Notes: a model not told the origin generated them from the letters alone. A stretch of 64,000 nt of DNA from Prunella strophiata (GCA_036583965.1 JAZBQD010000014.1:68289895-68353894), one strand, 5' to 3'; shown: positions 25,567 to 36,260, numbered from the stretch's first letter. Made by a program: numbers and translations.

Positions 25567-27872
25567 CTGGAAAGGGAAAGAGAAAGAGGTGTCAGAATGG
25601 GGAATGGGAGTAATGAAGAAGATTTACCTGGAGCAGAAGTCTCTGATGGTCAAGATCCCATATTTTGTTATCTCAGTGTAGGAAAATGTATGAATCTGTG
25701 AGAAATCATACACATGACCCTCCTGCATGAACTCAAGAGCTTTCAAGATCAAGCAGCTTAGAATCTGACTGCTCTCAGTTTGACTTGTGACCTTTGTGAT
25801 CCAGCCTGCAGCCTGTGCTGGGAGCATGGATGGATGCATGAGACAAGGAGCATTTCCCACTCCTAGGATTGAAAGGTGACTTTGGGGAGGCACCTTCCCT
25901 GTGAAATCTGCTCCCTTTTCCTCCTGTTTCCACATTCCAAACCTGCCCAGGGCTCTCCCTACTTCCCCTCTTGCCACGCTGTGATTCTGGGATTCTAGGA
26001 TTCTGTGATTGTATGGGTGGTTGCTACAGGTGTGCCCCAGTCCTGGAACAGCAGAGGTTGCCTCCTGTAACCCCATGCACAGGGAGATGTGTCAGGAAAT
26101 CAGTGCTGGAGCTGGGGTTTCCATGGGAGGGCTGCAGTTGATTCAAGGAGGAACAGTTTTGCTCAGAAAGCAAAAAGATCTCAATGTGAATCAAATGTGT
26201 TACAGCAGTGCTGAGAATGTGTCTCAGAGCAGATCTGGGACAGGGAGCATTTTTCTGCAGCATCACTGAAAAGAAGTTACAAATGGTCAGCTGCTGAGAG
26301 GGGCCTGTAACCCTCAAAAGAGTCCTGGGGAAACTAAATATTTCAGAAAGGCCTCAGGAGAAAGTTAACAAAATCAAAGGTAGTTTGGGTAGGCTGGGTC
26401 CAAGTTCCAGGAGGAGAATGCCAGGTTGGATAGGCCTTGGAGCAGACTGGCATGGTGGCAAGTGGCCTGGGCAATGCAGGGGAGCTGGACTGAGATGGTC
26501 TTTAGGGTTCCTTCCAACACAAACCATTCTGTGATTCTCCAAAAATAGTGAATGGGGAGGCTGTGGTGGGGCAATACCAGATTAGTTTCTCAGGTTCCTA
26601 TGTGTAATAAGATGAAAAAGTTTATTTTTTCATAACTTCAACATCTTTTGGTTCATCTCTAGAGAAACTTATTTAGCCTTCCTCTGGAGTAGGGCAAGTG
26701 GCTTCCTTCTCTGGCTCACCTTCCCCCAAATTATATCCTGCTACATTGTCCTTAGCAAGGACAGGAATTGCCTCTTTTTCTCTTCTGCAATTGGCCTGAC
26801 CTGTCTTACTGAAGTTTGTCTGGAGCACATTTGTGAGGGCTCTATTGCCTGTGGAGTTCTGTCCGTCTGCTGGATCCTTCTGGACCAAGCCTGAGCCAAA
26901 GGTGCTCAGGGGTCACTGCCCATGGGTGGAGATCACACACCCTTCTGAATGGACCAACACTGATGCTCCTCACTTCTCACTGCCTGAAATGTCACTCCAG
27001 AAATCCCTCCACAGCTAACCTGACCCTCTCATCTCCAGGGCCTTTTCCCCTGAGGCTTTGTCCCTGGGCCATCTCACCCCCTTCTGAGTTTCTCCTCACT
27101 TCTCTCACACCACTCACAAAGCCTGTTTGACTCTTCACAAGGAGCAGATAAGCTCTGTAAAGGATGCAGAACAGCTGAGGGCAAAGTGGGGATCAGATCC
27201 CAGCAGGATCTGTTGGTCCCTCAAGTTCAGCCTCTCCTGGATGCCTTTTCCCCATCACTCGGTCACCCAGCACAGCAGGGAGGGGAAGCATTTGACTTTG
27301 TCATGGAATGCAAAGTAATGTGATTTGCTGTTCCTGTCAGGTGAAGGCAGAGAGCTGGGCACCTTTGGGATATGATTCAACTCATCCTCCTGTTGATGTC
27401 TCAGATGCATCAGAGGAACCTTGTGGTGCAGGGGTTTGAAGTTCAGTGAGGACATTCCCCTCCAGTGTGTCCATTTGCATGTGTGTAGTGGGGTGGTAGG
27501 AAATAGAAGTGATAATTTAAATGCTTCAGCCTCATCTCTGAGTGGCTGGAGGCTGATGTGATTTGCTGTAAGAGGGACACTCACCTGGGGCTCAACAAAC
27601 CACCATCCTCGAGGTCTCTTGGTTTCAACAGGCTGGTATTTGTAGGCAGAGTACACTGGAATTCTCCCGTCTCTGTTGTACAGGGTGGCATAGTGATACG
27701 CGTTCCTGAAGCGCTGACAGATCCAGGCTGGGTTCTTTGGATTCAGGGCATCATTTGGGGGAATCCCCTTATAGAAGAACTGAGGACAACTTTCAAAGGA
27801 GTTCACCACCTCGCTGTGTCCCAGCCAGAGGCAGCTGGCCAACACCTGCAGCAGCAGCAGCAGCCCCAGCAT
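24919..27872 (-). CDS. ENDOD1-like secreted endonuclease, copy 1
   Basis: Predicted member of the DNA/RNA non-specific endonuclease (NUC) family, most like avian endonuclease domain-containing 1 protein-like genes. Two coding exons, 27585-27872 (96 residues) and 24919-25566 (215 residues), join in phase 0 to give 311 residues. Residues 1-20 are a signal peptide (MLGLLLLLQVLASCLWLGHS). The family block RIPVYSAY is at 70-77. The active-site motif at 141-144 reads DHGH instead of DRGH; the general-base His is kept. TNIVPQ with the metal-site Asn at about 165 and SHIWSAACC follow. No membrane segment is visible, so a secreted or lumenal enzyme is likely. Relative to copies 2 and 3 the usual stop is lost, and about 40 extra residues run into an antisense CR1. 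R-to-H in the motif may reduce activity. The open frame and good splice sites suggest an expressible gene. Confidence 0.8.
25567..27584 (-). other. Intron between the coding exons of copy 1
   Basis: About 2.0 kb with GT/AG ends. The segments 25620-26545 and 26835-27480 look nearly identical to 41890-42805 and 43105-43760 in copy 3. The segment 26835-27480 also matches 35230-35880 in copy 2. A CR1 fragment lies at 26350-26540. Confidence 0.85.
26350..26540 (+). mobile_element. CR1 LINE 3' fragment in the copy 1 intron
   Basis: Ends GGGTTCCTTCCAACACAAAC then CATTCTGTGATTCTCC. The equivalent element in copy 3 is at 42640-42805, so the insertion predates that duplication. Confidence 0.8.
27585..27872 (-). 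CDS. ENDOD1-like copy 1, first coding exon
   Basis: 288 nt in frame from ATG to the donor CAG|GTGAGT. The transcribed exon probably begins at 27906 after the acceptor CCTTGCAG, giving 34 nt of 5' UTR before the ATG. It codes the signal peptide and the N-terminal part of the nuclease domain, including SCPQFF and IPVYSAY. Confidence 0.85.
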
Positions 27873-27906
27873 GGTGGGAGGATTTCAGTGAAGGGCTCTT
27901 GCTGCC

Positions 27907-29445
27907 CTGCAAGGCAAATGCAGAGGGACACAGCTTGGAGAGAGCTGGCCATGGCCTGGAGGCTTTTTGTGCAGGACAAGGGGATTATGAGAGACCAGGA
28001 AAGGAGTAATTTCTGTCCTCCTGTGTATGGAAATATCACAAGGCCAATAAGAGTGAAACCTAAAACAGGGTTTAGGTGCCCAGAGGAGGCAGCAATGGGA
28101 GAAATCAGCCTGTAGGGGGAAGGAGCCAAACCCAGCAGGACTGCAATCAGCTCTCACAGCAAAGTGATCTTGCAACTGAGGCATGGTCCTGGGACAAGGT
28201 CACCTTTTCCCACCTCCCTCCTGCTCTCAGCACCTTCCCACAGCAGACACCTGCAGCTGGGCACAGACTCTGCTCAGCCCCCTGCAATGCTGAGCTGGGC
28301 TTTGATCTCATGGGGCACTGGGCAGGGAAAGAACAGCAATGCTGCACTTCCTACATGTCTCTGGCCCCATCCACGTTCACACAGACACTCAGCTCTTCCA
28401 GTCAGACCCAATACTGAACCCCAAATGACCCACCTGGGCTCCTGCCTCTCAGCTGACATTGGGCAATGGGTGTCCTGCTGCTCACCTTGCATTTCCACGT
28501 TATCCAACCCCAGACTCTGAACTTGCAGACACATGCAGAGAGCAAATGAAGGGGCCAAGCAGATGGCAGCTGCCAGCACGAGGGATAATACCTCTATCTT
28601 ATCAGCACAATGGCTGCTGCAATGCAAGCCCTGAGGGGCAGCTCTTCCCCTGGTTGCTTGGGTTTCCTGCTGATGCTCGATCTTTAGCTTTGCTGATTGC
28701 TTTCCCTGTACAGTCAAATGCACCATTGCAGGAATTTCTTGGACAGCTACCTGTCCTGTTTTGTCTTTCTCAGTGCTGATGTGATTTTCAGCAGTCAGTA
28801 AGGTCATTCCCTTATGAGAAAACTGCTGAAAAGCTCCCTGGGATGCTGGCAAGCAAGCAAGGGGCTTTGTCTCCTTTCTGAGGCAGCACAGGTTTGGGAG
28901 AGCAGGGATGCTTCCGTTTGCATTGCCAGACACTCACTGGAGGGATTTAACATCATCAGCATTTGGAATAAAGCAGCTGGGACAGGCAGTTCAAAGGGTT
29001 CCAGGCAGAGAAAGCTGCCACAGCCTCTGAAGCACAAAGCCCACCTTGGGCTGGGAAGGCTCTGAGCTCAGGACTGCTGAAGGCTTGACAAGTCACCTGG
29101 CCCATTTACTCTTTTCTTCTTCTCCCCCCTGTCCCTCATCTCTCCATTACCACTGGATTCAGGCATGTTGAGCTGCACACAGCCCTGCTCTGAGCCAAGA
29201 TATCTGGTCCTTTTTCTCTTTTCCAGCCCTGCATCAGGAACATGCTGACCAATGAGCTGGAAACTGAGACCTGGGACTACAAGTCGGGACTTTTTCCAGT
29301 ACTCTGCAGAGCACAGCCATAGCAGCCCCGTATCAAGCAGAGAAGGGTCTGAGAAGTCCTTCTGCATGACCCACTCCATGAAATTGAAATAGATTTAACT
29401 AACTTAATATCTAACTTATTATCAGATACATAGAAAGCAACCTAC
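27907..29445 (-). other. 5' UTR intron of ENDOD1-like copy 1
   Basis: Intron from the donor CACG|GTAGG at 29446/29445 to the acceptor at 27907, about 1.5 kb. Blocks 28195-28500 and 29180-29445 are paralogous to 37800-38045 and 38085-38330 of the copy 2 unit. No coding exon is recognised in it. Confidence 0.6.
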
Positions 29446-29510
29446 CGTGAGAAGGATTGGCACTGGATTCTGCTCGCAGCCCCAAAGTGGCAGAGGAGTC
29501 TCAAATGCCT
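29446..29510 (-). other. Non-coding first exon (proximal) of copy 1
   Basis: Exon-like segment between a TATA box at 29536-29542 and the donor CACG|GTAGG. It is conserved almost base for base at 38331-38395 in copy 2. The start is estimated at about 28 nt past the TATA box. It would splice to 27906. Confidence 0.6.
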
Positions 29511-29535
29511 CTGCTGCAGTCTCTGACTCTCTGGG

Positions 29536-29542
29536 TTTATAT
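29536..29542 (-). promoter_or_regulatory. TATA box, proximal promoter of copy 1
   Basis: ATATAAA on the minus strand, about 90 nt upstream of a strong splice donor, with the same arrangement at 38422-38430 in copy 2. Inference from motif and conservation. Confidence 0.6.
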
Positions 29543-29941
29543 GCTCTCCTGGAAGAGACAGTTGTTAGATCTGTCAAACACGATTTAGAATAAATTTTCC
29601 CAGGAATTAAGACCTCACCTGTGTTTGTCCAGAGGTTTTTTGCAAAGCCATGGGTATAGTTTTAACACTCAGTATTCTCCCCTTCCTACTTATTCAACAG
29701 TTTGATATTATTTTTCAGGTGAGCTGGCTTGAGTTTCTTTCCCAAATCATTCATTCTGTCCTTGCTCACCTGACTGACAGAAAATACTACAGTCCTGCAA
29801 AATTCAGTGCATACATAATGCTCTGATTGCTCCTTGGAGCTCAGCAACTCCAGCCTAGGCTTTGCCTATATATATTTATTCCAAAGCTCAGGAAAGTCTT
29901 TGAATATTGGAGTCAATGGTGAGAAAGGAGCAAGAGCTTAC

Positions 29942-30010
29942 CTTGAAGCAGAGTCTCAGAAGCAAGCAGCTGAACCGTTCCTTTTTTCTTCTCCCTGGAG
30001 TAAGGAGTGT
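29942..30010 (-). other. Alternative non-coding first exon (distal) of copy 1
   Basis: Segment ending in the consensus donor CTTCAAG|GTAAGC at 29942/29941, lying just past a TATATA box at 30037-30042. The copy 2 unit has the same module ending at 38834. The start is estimated. It could splice to the acceptor at 27907. Confidence 0.5.
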
Positions 30011-30036
30011 TTGAATCCTCAAGAGTGCCACTGCAA

Positions 30037-30042
30037 TATATA
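30037..30042 (-). promoter_or_regulatory. TATA box, distal promoter of copy 1
   Basis: TATATA about 95 nt upstream of the donor at 29942. It is conserved at 38928-38933 in copy 2. A GGGAATTCC element lies 33 bp further upstream. Confidence 0.5.
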
Positions 30043-30074
30043 CCCAGTCATAAATCTGCCCATTCTTCTAAACA

Positions 30075-30083
30075 GGGAATTCC
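30075..30083 (-). promoter_or_regulatory. Kappa-B-like site GGGAATTCC upstream of the distal TATA box
   Basis: The near-palindromic GGAATTCC core resembles sites bound by Rel-family dimers. It recurs at 30256-30264 in the duplicated segment and at 38967-38974 in copy 2, always the same distance from a TATATA. Function is inferred. Confidence 0.35.
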
Positions 30084-30939
30084 ACAGAAAAGAGAAATAT
30101 TCTATTTTTATTCATGGGGTATGTTCACACCCACCCTCACATGTGCTGACTGCATAGTTTCCTCAGATTTTCTCCCAAATTTGCTGTCTTGCAGCATGGT
30201 ATGCCAGGGTCAGTTAACTATATACCCAGTCATGAATTACCCTTTCTTATAAACAGGGAATTCCACAGAAAAGAGAAGTTTTCTATTTTCATTTACAGGG
30301 TATATCCACACCCACCCTGAAATGGGTTGACAGTTGTTTCTCACATTTTCCTCAGAATTTCTCCCAGCTTTGCTGCCTTGCAGCATGGCATGTCAGGGTC
30401 AGTTAACAGGGTCTGGTGCCTGCCTTGCTCATTTCATCCCTGCCACCAGCTGCAGCTGCTGCTGCTCCAGCACCTACATGTGTTTCTATTCCCTACAGAA
30501 CATCTCTGGTGACATTGGATGGACTGGCCTGGCTCTGAGAGCACTCAGATATTCACAGTCTGCTCCTCTGCAGCCTCCCATAGCATCATCCCTATGGCCA
30601 GGCTACAAATACTCTCTTGCCTGATTGCCATGGCTTTGGAAGAGCTTCATGCCAGCAGCCTGGGAAGGAGAAGGCTCTGGGGCCACCTCAGAGCACCTGC
30701 CAGTACTTTAGGAGTCTACAGAGAGCTGGAGAGACACTTTGCACAAGGGCATGGAGCTGAGAGCTGTGCTGGGTTCAGAGGTGATTTTCTTGACAGAGGC
30801 AGGTATGGGGCTGTGTTTTGGAGTTCTGCTGAACACAGAGTTGATACCACAGAGATGTTTCTGTTATTGCTGGGAAGAGCTTTCACAGAGGCAAGGCCTT
30901 TTCTGATTTCTGTACTTCCAGGCTGGCGTGGAGGCTTGG

Positions 30940-31125
30940 GGGTATTTGGGAGGTTGGGGGGAAACACGGCCAGGACAGGTGAGGCCAACTGAGCAGAGGG
31001 ATATTCCAGACCATGTGACATCATGCTGAGGATATCAAGGGAGGAGAAGAAGGAGGATGTAAGAGATCTTTGGAGTGCTGGGTTTTGTCTTCCCAGGTAA
31101 CTGTTAGGTGGGATGGGACCCTGCT
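30940..31125 (+). mobile_element. Degenerate LTR-like fragment
   Basis: Contains AGAGGGATATTCCAGACCAT then GTGACATCATGCTGAGGATAT, matching the segment at 32610-32650. This motif is common in avian ERV LTRs upstream of the TATA box. Boundaries are not clear. Confidence 0.45.
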
Positions 31126-31339
31126 CTACTGAAAGTGGCTGAACACCTTTCAGTCCATGGGAAATGGTGAAAAAATTCCTTGATGTGCTTTGCTTGTGTG
31201 CACAGCTTTTGCTTTCCCTGTTAAACTGTCTCTATCTCCACCCAGCAGTTTTCCAGCTTTTACCCTTCCAGTTCTCTCCCTGATCCTGGTGGTTGGGGAG
31301 TGGGGGAGCAGCTGCGTGGGGCATGGCTGCTGGCTGGGG

Positions 31340-31622
31340 TTAAACCACACCCTTAGGACAAGGTGAAATGGCTTGAAATGGAAGGAGTGTGGGTTTAGAT
31401 TGGATATTAGGAAGATATTTGTTACTGTGGGGGTGGAGAAGCCCCAGCACAGGCTGCCCACAGAAGCTGAGACTGCCCCAACCTTGGAAGTGCCCATGGC
31501 CAGGCTGGCTGGGGCTTGGAGCAACCTGGGATAGTGGAAGGTGTCCCTGTCCCTGGGAGGGCATGGAAGTAGCTGGTCACTAAGGTGCTTTGCAACCCAA
31601 AATGTTCTGTCATTCAGTGATC
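31340..31622 (+). mobile_element. CR1 LINE 3' fragment
   Basis: Contains TTAGGACAAGGTGAAATGGC, GATTGGATATTAGGAAGATA, GCCCATGGCCAGGCTGGCTG and ends near TTCTGTCATTCAGTGATC. Confidence 0.85.
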
Positions 31623-31734
31623 ATTCATTCACTCAAAACTAAACTGGACTCATTTTCTTCTGTTTCCAAAAGTACAGGAATAATAAGATGATGAGTTGGT
31701 TGTTACAGCCAGAAGTATCCAGAAGAAGTGTGTT

Positions 31735-32180
31735 AGACCAAAGTTTGTTTAATCAAACTGGTTGAGTCCTGTGGTTTCTTTTGTCTCTGTTAACCTGGGA
31801 TTGATGTCTTAAACTAAGTGGGTTTAGCCACAATAAGAAAGAAGGCCAAGGAGAAGCAGATCTGGTGGAGGTGGGGCAAATTCCTCCTTTCTGATGAGGT
31901 CCAACTGACATAACAAAGCAGGGCCCAAGAGGGGTCACATCATTAGGAAGGGCCATAAACAATCAAAGACCCCTAGAGTGTCCCCCAACTCCACAGTGCT
32001 GCATGACCCAATGTAAAACCCCTCCTAGGGAAAAGTGGGGCAATCCCACATAATCCTGAACTCACAGAACCAATCAAACTCTTTGTTGCACAGGACCACG
32101 TCTCTAAAGGCTCAAGAGTGACAACATCAAAGTTGCAAGTCTCATTGCTGGATCCACGGTGATATCTTGTAAGAGCTGTT
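31735..32180 (+). mobile_element. Degenerate LTR-like block
   Basis: Shares landmarks in order with 46560-46960: a segment around CATAAACAATCAAAGACCCC, then ACATCAAAGTTGCAA, then CTGGATCCACGGTGA. I read both as old copies of one retroviral LTR family. No retroviral coding region is visible. Boundaries are approximate. Confidence 0.4.
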
Positions 32181-32439
32181 TGCACCTGACCCACTTTTTC
32201 ATCCACATTTGTAGGAGAATGTGGAGTCTGATGCTGACACTTGTGCGGCTGTTGTGACATCCTCTGCTTGTGTTTGGACACCCAGCCTCCTGTGAGGATG
32301 GGCACTGTTTCTTTACTGCTGGTGGAAATTGCAGTGGGAAGCAACTTGTGGTTTACATATGGGGTGACCCTGCAATCCAGCACTGCAACAAGTAAACTTG
32401 ATTGTGAATGCCTGTGCTGGGACTGGCTGAGGTAAAGGT

Positions 32440-32900
32440 CACAGCCCTTACAGTGCTGAGCTGGTAGCTGGACGGGTGTTGATAAGAGACCAGTGTTTTG
32501 GCCACTGCAAAGCAGCACTGTCCCTCTGACATTCCTTCCCCCATCAAAGGGGATGGGAGTGGGCAAGATCCTGGGAGAGGGACACAACCAGGCCAGCTGA
32601 CCCAAATTAGCCAAAGGGATATTCCATACCATATGACTTCACCTCAGATATATAAGCTAAGGGAGAGAGGAGGAATGGGGGTGTGTGTGTGAGTTTTCAG
32701 TGCTGGCCTTCTGGAGGAATTATGTATGCCCTGCTTCCCAGGAAGTGTCTGAGCATCGTTGCTGATGTGAAGTAAAGACTGACTTTTGCTCTCTTTAGCT
32801 CTTGCATGTGAGGCACACACCTTCCTGGAGTGTGTATGTGTGTGGAGATTCCTCCTTGGAGTGGAGATGCCTCTCAAGGTCATTTCTCAAGGCTGAGCCA
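32440..32900 (+). mobile_element. LTR-like block with TATA region
   Basis: Contains CAAAGGGATATTCCATACCA, then ACTTCACCTCAGATATATAA as a plausible TATA region, then a GT-rich stretch and an AGTAAAGA-type signal. It resembles avian ERV LTR architecture. No internal retroviral genes are seen. Confidence 0.45.
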
Positions 32901-33640
32901 ATGAGATTTGATCATGGCCATTGGTATAGGTGAGCTCTGTTTAGTTGTTTTTGCTGGTTTTAATAGAACTGCTTTAATATATTTGCTTCAATACTGCTTC
33001 ATAGCACACAATATTATACTAGTAGTTATAGCTTCCATACCATGAGCTAAATAATTCTGATTGACATATTTTTGCCTTATCATTATAATCTTAAATCATC
33101 TATAATTATGTAAATATGTTTGCTTTGCAATCCTCAGACCTATGGAACAAGTTATATAAAGTTTCAATTACATCTAGATAATCCTTTAGACATAAACAAC
33201 TGACAAAATCTAGGGCTAAGATTGAATCCAGCTGAACCCAGGCAGCTCCCTGAGAAGGAGTTTACCATACCAGTGGTCCTTTCTGCAGCTCATGACTCAA
33301 CAGGAAGGTTTCTCTATTAACCTTTGCCTGAAGCTCCCATTCTGCCCACAAAACCCTTTCAAGGAAAAGGGGACACCTCCCCCCCAAGATCCCTAAATGT
33401 TCATGGCCAAAAGGAACAACAAAAAACAGAAGATATGTAAAATTCCACAAGGGTTTATTAGTAAATTACTTACTTGGCATGGAAAATGTTATGTTAGTCC
33501 CTAAACTACTCTATAAGCAGGTGACAATGGGTATCCTTTTATATATAAATTTTCCTGACCTGAAGACAAGTTTCTCACTTCCTAATGGAAATCAGATATC
33601 ATGTGAAGTCTGCTCTCTCAGACCTTCCTGGAAATTAATC
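32900..33640. other. Intergenic, AT-rich, between units of copies 1 and 2
   Basis: No gene recognised. An AATAAA on the minus strand at 33454-33459 could serve as a distal poly(A) signal for copy 2, about 850 nt past its stop. Confidence 0.4.
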
Positions 33641-33689
33641 AGAGGCCTTTGGGAGCACGGGGTTGTTTTGTTCCCTTCTACAGTCCATT

Positions 33690-34240
33690 TGTCCCCCTCT
33701 ATTCTGTTCTGGTGAGATCCCACCTGCAGTGCTGCCTCCAGTTCTGGGATCCACAAGAGAAAAAGGAGACAAAGCTGTTGGAGTGGAGTCCAGAGGAGGC
33801 CACAGAGATGCTCCAAAAGCTGGAGCACATGTGCTCTGGAGAGAGGGTGAGAGAGCTGAGGCTGAGGGAGCCTGGAGAAAAGAAGGCTCTTGGAAGAATT
33901 TGGACCCCTTCCAGTGCCTAAAGGATTTTAAAAGAGAGAGGGACTTTGGACAAGGGTATGGAGTGACAGGACAAGAGGAAATGGCTTTACACTGAAAGCA
34001 GGTAGGGTTAGATTAGATATTAAGAAGAAATTCTTTACTGTGAGGGTGGTGAGGCCCTGGCATAGGTTGTCCAGAGAAGTTGTGGTTGCTCCATCCCTGG
34101 AAGTGTTCAAAGCCAGGCTGGACAGGGCTTGGAGCCACCAAGGATAGTGGAAGGTGTCCCTGCCCATGGCTCAGGAGCTGAGACTACAAGGATGGTCTTT
34201 GAAATTCCTTCAAACCCAAACCATTCTGTGATTCTATGAC
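33690..34240 (+). mobile_element. CR1 LINE 3' fragment next to copy 2
   Basis: About 550 bp from TGGTGAGATCCCACCTGCAG to CCCAAACCATTCTGTGATTC. It lies directly downstream of the copy 2 stop, in the same relative position as CR1s after copies 1 and 3. Confidence 0.9.
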
Positions 34241-34306
34241 ATGTGACAAAAGCTCCTGAGCCTTTTCCACCCAGGATGTGAGGCTTATTCCTGGGGACAG
34301 TCACTG

Positions 34307-34831
34307 TCAAACAGGGACACCTGTCCCTCTCCCATAGAGCTCAGTTAATGTGTCCTCCAGCTCCCCCAGCGTGAGGAGCTCAACCTGGTTCTTGTCGTTC
34401 TCAGCGATGACCGCCCAAGCCTTTATGTAGCTGTTGTCCACCACGCAGCAGGCAGCTGACCAGAGGTGGCTGGGTTTATTAACCCTCCCCTTGGCAATGT
34501 AGTTGTTGCCAGGCACAGCACCCACGACGACATAGGTGGTTTTACAGCCCTGGGTCCTCCTCATCATCGTTTGCTGCTCGTAGTTGTTCCAGGCGCCGCC
34601 GTTGAGTTTCTCATCCTGGGGCACTATGTTAGTGAGGGTGAAGGTGGCCATCCTGCTGCTGTAGTCATCGTGGTGGCCATTGGGGTTCAAATGGCCCCGG
34701 TTCAAACCCGTCAGGTTCTTGTAGTCCTGAAGGATAGCCTGACTCTGGCTGAGTTTCTCTAAGGTGACATTGTATCGATTTAAGAGTGTGTACTCTTTTT
34801 CCATAGTTTTGGGATAAGTCGGGCCAATCAG
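34307..34831 (-). pseudogene. ENDOD1-like copy 2, catalytic exon (open)
   Basis: 525 nt after the acceptor CCTTTCAAG, beginning LIGPTYPKTMEKEY and ending GRGTGVPV and TGA. Fully open on its own, with NRGH, TNIVPQ and GAVPGNN blocks. Confidence 0.8.
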
Positions 34832-35970
34832 CTTGAAAGGAAATAAAGAGAAAAAGGTGTTAGTGATGGGGATGAGGATAATTGAACATATTTCCCTACA
34901 GCAGAAGTCTCTGAGTGTCAAGATCCTGTTTTTTGTCTGCTTCCTGAAGTGGTACAATACCACATTAGTTGCTTGAGTTCCTATGAGGAACTCAAAGTGC
35001 AATCAAAGTGCAAATATTTTTTTATTTTAGAAATTCATTTCACATTTAGTGCCTTATATTTCGCTTTCCTTCGGAACACTGCATATGGGTTTCTTCTGTG
35101 GTTCATTTTCACCTAAATCCATCCTGCTACTCTGTCCTTAGCATGACATGAATTTCCTTTTTTTGTGCCTGTTATTTCCTTGCCCTGTTTTCCTTAATTT
35201 CTGAAGTTAGTCTGAAATACATCTCGGAGAGCTTGGTAGTTTTTGGAGTTCTGTCTGTCTGCTGGATCCTTCTGGACCAAGCCTGAGCCAAAGGTGCTCA
35301 GGGGTCACTGCCCATGGGTGGAGATCACACACCCTTCTGACTGGAGCAACACTGATGCTCCTCACTTCTCACTGCCTGAAACATCACTCCAGAAATCCCT
35401 CCTCATTTAACCTGACCCTCTCATCATCAAAGGCTTGTGTCTACCTAGGCTTTATCACTGGACCATCTCACCCCCTTCTGAGTTTCTCCTCACTTCTCTA
35501 ACACCACTCACAAAGCCTGTTTAACTCTTCACTGGGAGCAGATAAGCTCTGTCAGGGATGCAGAACAGCTGAGGGCAAAGTGGGGATCAGATCCCAGAAG
35601 GACCATTGATTCCTTCAAATTTAGCTGTTGTTGCATGTTCTTTGCCCATCACTTGTTCATCCAGCACAGCAGGACACAGGGAGGGGAATCATTTGACTTT
35701 GTCATGAATGCAAAGTAATGTGATTTGCTGTTCCTGTCAGGTGAAGGCAGAGAGCTGGGCACCTTTGGGATATGATTCATCTCATCCTCCTGCTGATGTC
35801 TCAGATGCATCAGAGGAACCATGTGATGAAGGTGTTTGAAGTAAAATGAGGAGAATCCCATCCAGTGAGTCCATTTGCATGTGTATAGTGGTTTGTGACA
35901 AAATAGAAATGGTTATTTTAATAGTGCTTTTAATGAGTGGTGGGTGATGTGCTGTAAGAGGGACACTCAC
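34832..35970 (-). other. Intron between the coding exons of copy 2
   Basis: About 1.1 kb. It shares 35230-35880 with copies 1 and 3 but lacks roughly 0.9 kb present in both of them (25690-26545 and 41960-42805). AT-rich sequence replaces it near 34980-35090. Confidence 0.7.
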
Positions 35971-36260
35971 CTGGGGCTCAACCAGCCATGTTTTAGGTCT
36001 TTTGCCAGGTCCAGGCTGGTAGATGTAAGCAGAGTAGACAGGAATACGCATCTTCCTGTCAGTACAGGGTGGCAAAGTAATACTGGTTCTGGTAGCGCTG
36101 GCAGATCCAGGCTGGTTTCTGTGGCTCCAGGGCTTCATTTGGGGGACTCTCCCGGAAAAAAAACTGAGGACATGAAGTTTCAAAGGAGTTCACCACCTCA
36201 CCTGTGTCCCAGCCAGAGGCAGCTGGCCAACACCTGCAGCAGCAGCAGCAGCCCCAGCAT
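35971..36260 (-). pseudogene. ENDOD1-like copy 2, first coding exon with two 1-bp insertions
   Basis: 290 nt instead of 288. The ATG and signal peptide match copy 1 through LGH. Reading frame changes near 36200 and 36062. The donor CAG|GTGAGT is intact. The acceptor upstream of the ATG gives an exon start at 36294. Confidence 0.75.

Larger units (their letters stand above)
30037..30407 (-). repeat. Two-copy tandem duplication of a promoter segment (182-189 bp)
   Basis: 30037-30218 and 30219-30407 are imperfect direct repeats. Both start TATATACCCAGTCAT, contain CAGGGAATTCCACAGAAAAG and end CAGGGTCAGTTAAC. The copy 2 unit has this segment once (38928-39120). Confidence 0.85.
34307..36260 (-). 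pseudogene. ENDOD1-like endonuclease, copy 2, frameshifted
   Basis: Same architecture as copies 1 and 3: first coding exon 35971-36260 and catalytic exon 34307-34831 (174 residues, open). In the first exon an extra base near 36200-36202 puts TGA at codon 21 (36198-36200), at the end of the signal peptide. A second extra base near 36062 shifts the frame again after FATLY. The domain is therefore spread over three frames. An in-frame 3-bp insertion and a 3-bp deletion relative to copy 1 are harmless by themselves. The catalytic exon reads NRGH (34691-34702) in place of DRGH, so the motif Asp is also lost. TFTLTNIVPQ and SHLWSAACC remain. Promoter modules and splice sites are intact, so a transcript could exist. 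Assembly error at the two indels is the alternative. Confidence 0.75.

Noticed and set aside
33649..33995. Open frames within CR1 fragments (also 40644-41033, 51433-51807, 18531-18836)
   Set aside because: They lie in the 3' ends of truncated CR1 elements; no reverse transcriptase domain is present.
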